A stretch of DNA of 64,000 nt from Luteolibacter arcticus (lineage in GTDB: Bacteria; Verrucomicrobiota; Verrucomicrobiia; Verrucomicrobiales; Akkermansiaceae): assembly GCF_025950235.1 (NCBI RefSeq), contig NZ_JAPDDT010000023.1:1-64000 (forward strand), written 5' to 3'. The position numbers were made by a program, and so were the translations under genes. Under the pieces are notes generated by a model. That model was not told where the DNA came from and did no database searches. It was given only the letters and a program-made list of their open reading frames with translations. Of this stretch, positions 63,685 to 64,000 are shown one piece after another; position 1 is the stretch's first letter, and each line of letters begins with the position of its first letter.

Positions 63685-63865
63685 ATGGCCGCGGCGCAGC
63701 CGCCCTCGGACTGCTGCGGTCATCCGCAGCTCTCGAGTCCAGCACAAAGCCCGCTCCTCTCCTGAGCCTGCAGCGCTCCCCCAGCTTCCCTTCACTCCAC
63801 CGAAAGCAGCCCACCTCACCTCCACTCAAAAGCTCCCGACAACCTCAGCAATCCAAGCCCTCCCC
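63685..63865. repeat. REP-A hairpin element, degenerate right arm
   Basis: Left arm with CTGCGGTCATCCGCAG near 63713-63728. The right arm has decayed to GCTCCCGACAACCTCAGC, so the stem is weakened. Interior text still matches other copies. Confidence 0.7.
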
Positions 63866-63915
63866 CTTCCCTCAAATCCACCTCGAAGCAACCACCGCCC
63901 GCCTCCCCACCGCGC

Positions 63916-63952
63916 AAAAAAGCCGCCCGGCTTTCATCAAAGACCGGGCGGC
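63916..63952 (-). terminator. intrinsic terminator for a minus-strand gene
   Basis: On the minus strand GCCGCCCGG pairs with CCGGGCGGC (9-bp stem, extended by CTTT/AAAG, loop of 4 bases) and is followed by TTTTTT. It lies 26 bases after the stop codon of the minus-strand gene entering from the right edge. Confidence 0.88.
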
Positions 63953-63978
63953 ACATTCATCGCGGCTACCCGCAATCG

Positions 63979-64000
63979 TCACTTGTCGTAGTATCCCTTC
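63979..64000 (-). CDS. 3' end of a gene running out of the window
   Basis: The last 22 bases read as a minus-strand C-terminus KGYYDK followed by TGA. Too short to name. Its terminator follows directly, which makes it independent of the phage module. Confidence 0.6.

Larger units (their letters stand above)
63462..63978. other. spacer at the edge of the phage module
   Basis: About 520 bases without a supported gene, holding a degenerate REP-A element and a terminator hairpin. In Mu-like phages the portal and minor head genes would lie here, but they are absent. Confidence 0.6.

Overview
The window looks like chromosome of a high-GC Verrucomicrobiota bacterium (Luteolibacter/Haloferula-like; inferred, not proven). 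The inference rests on paired exported S1 sulfatases, a sigma-70/FecR-type regulatory pair, an ELWxSDGT-repeat exported protein, many small exported proteins of unknown function, and intergenic DNA crowded with hairpin repeats.

Layout. 1-9.1 kb: hairpin repeats, an exported VWA protein, a PAC2 protein, two sulfatases, twin EF-hand exported proteins and a HicBA module. 9.1-17.3 kb: a long minus-strand run of small lipoproteins, membrane proteins and small domains (DUF4375/DMP19, CPCC, DUF4262, zinc ribbons) that resembles a stockpile of immunity-type genes, closed by a ParE-type toxin-antitoxin pair. 17.35-17.96 kb: five tRNA genes (Gln, Glu, His, Arg, Pro in transcription order). 18.4-26.4 kb: more minus-strand exported or membrane proteins, a TPR lipoprotein, a DUF2007 protein, a VOC protein and a DUF6210-like protein. 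26.8-29.5 kb: a KdpC-tail-like small protein followed by the Kup potassium transporter. 29.7-35.3 kb: Sel1-repeat protein, small proteins, then an ECF-type sigma factor and its FecR-like partner; the sigma factor start codon directly follows 14 heptamer repeats. 35.7-45.7 kb: exported proteins, a restriction-modification gene remnant, the ELWxSDGT protein and membrane proteins.

45.7-63.5 kb is a minus-strand phage structural module in Mu-like order: virion morphogenesis (gpG-like), protease/scaffold (gpI-like), decoration protein (frameshifted by a 10-bp duplication), major capsid, gp36-like, tail completion, tail tube, tail proteins, fibre, tape-measure-like protein (frameshifted) and hub/tail protein. 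It ends in two translationally coupled glycan-modifying genes, one a sulfotransferase-glycosyltransferase-Stealth fusion. No terminase, portal, integrase or lysis gene is visible, and three plus-strand cargo genes interrupt the module. A terminator and the last codons of another minus-strand gene close the window.

The most unusual features are not genes: (i) a heptamer, TGTTAGA, found 32 times by hand count, in both orientations and every reading frame; (ii) at least five families of interspersed hairpin repeats whose stems show compensatory base changes; (iii) several microsatellites with a 7-bp period, one occupying the whole leader of the sigma factor gene.
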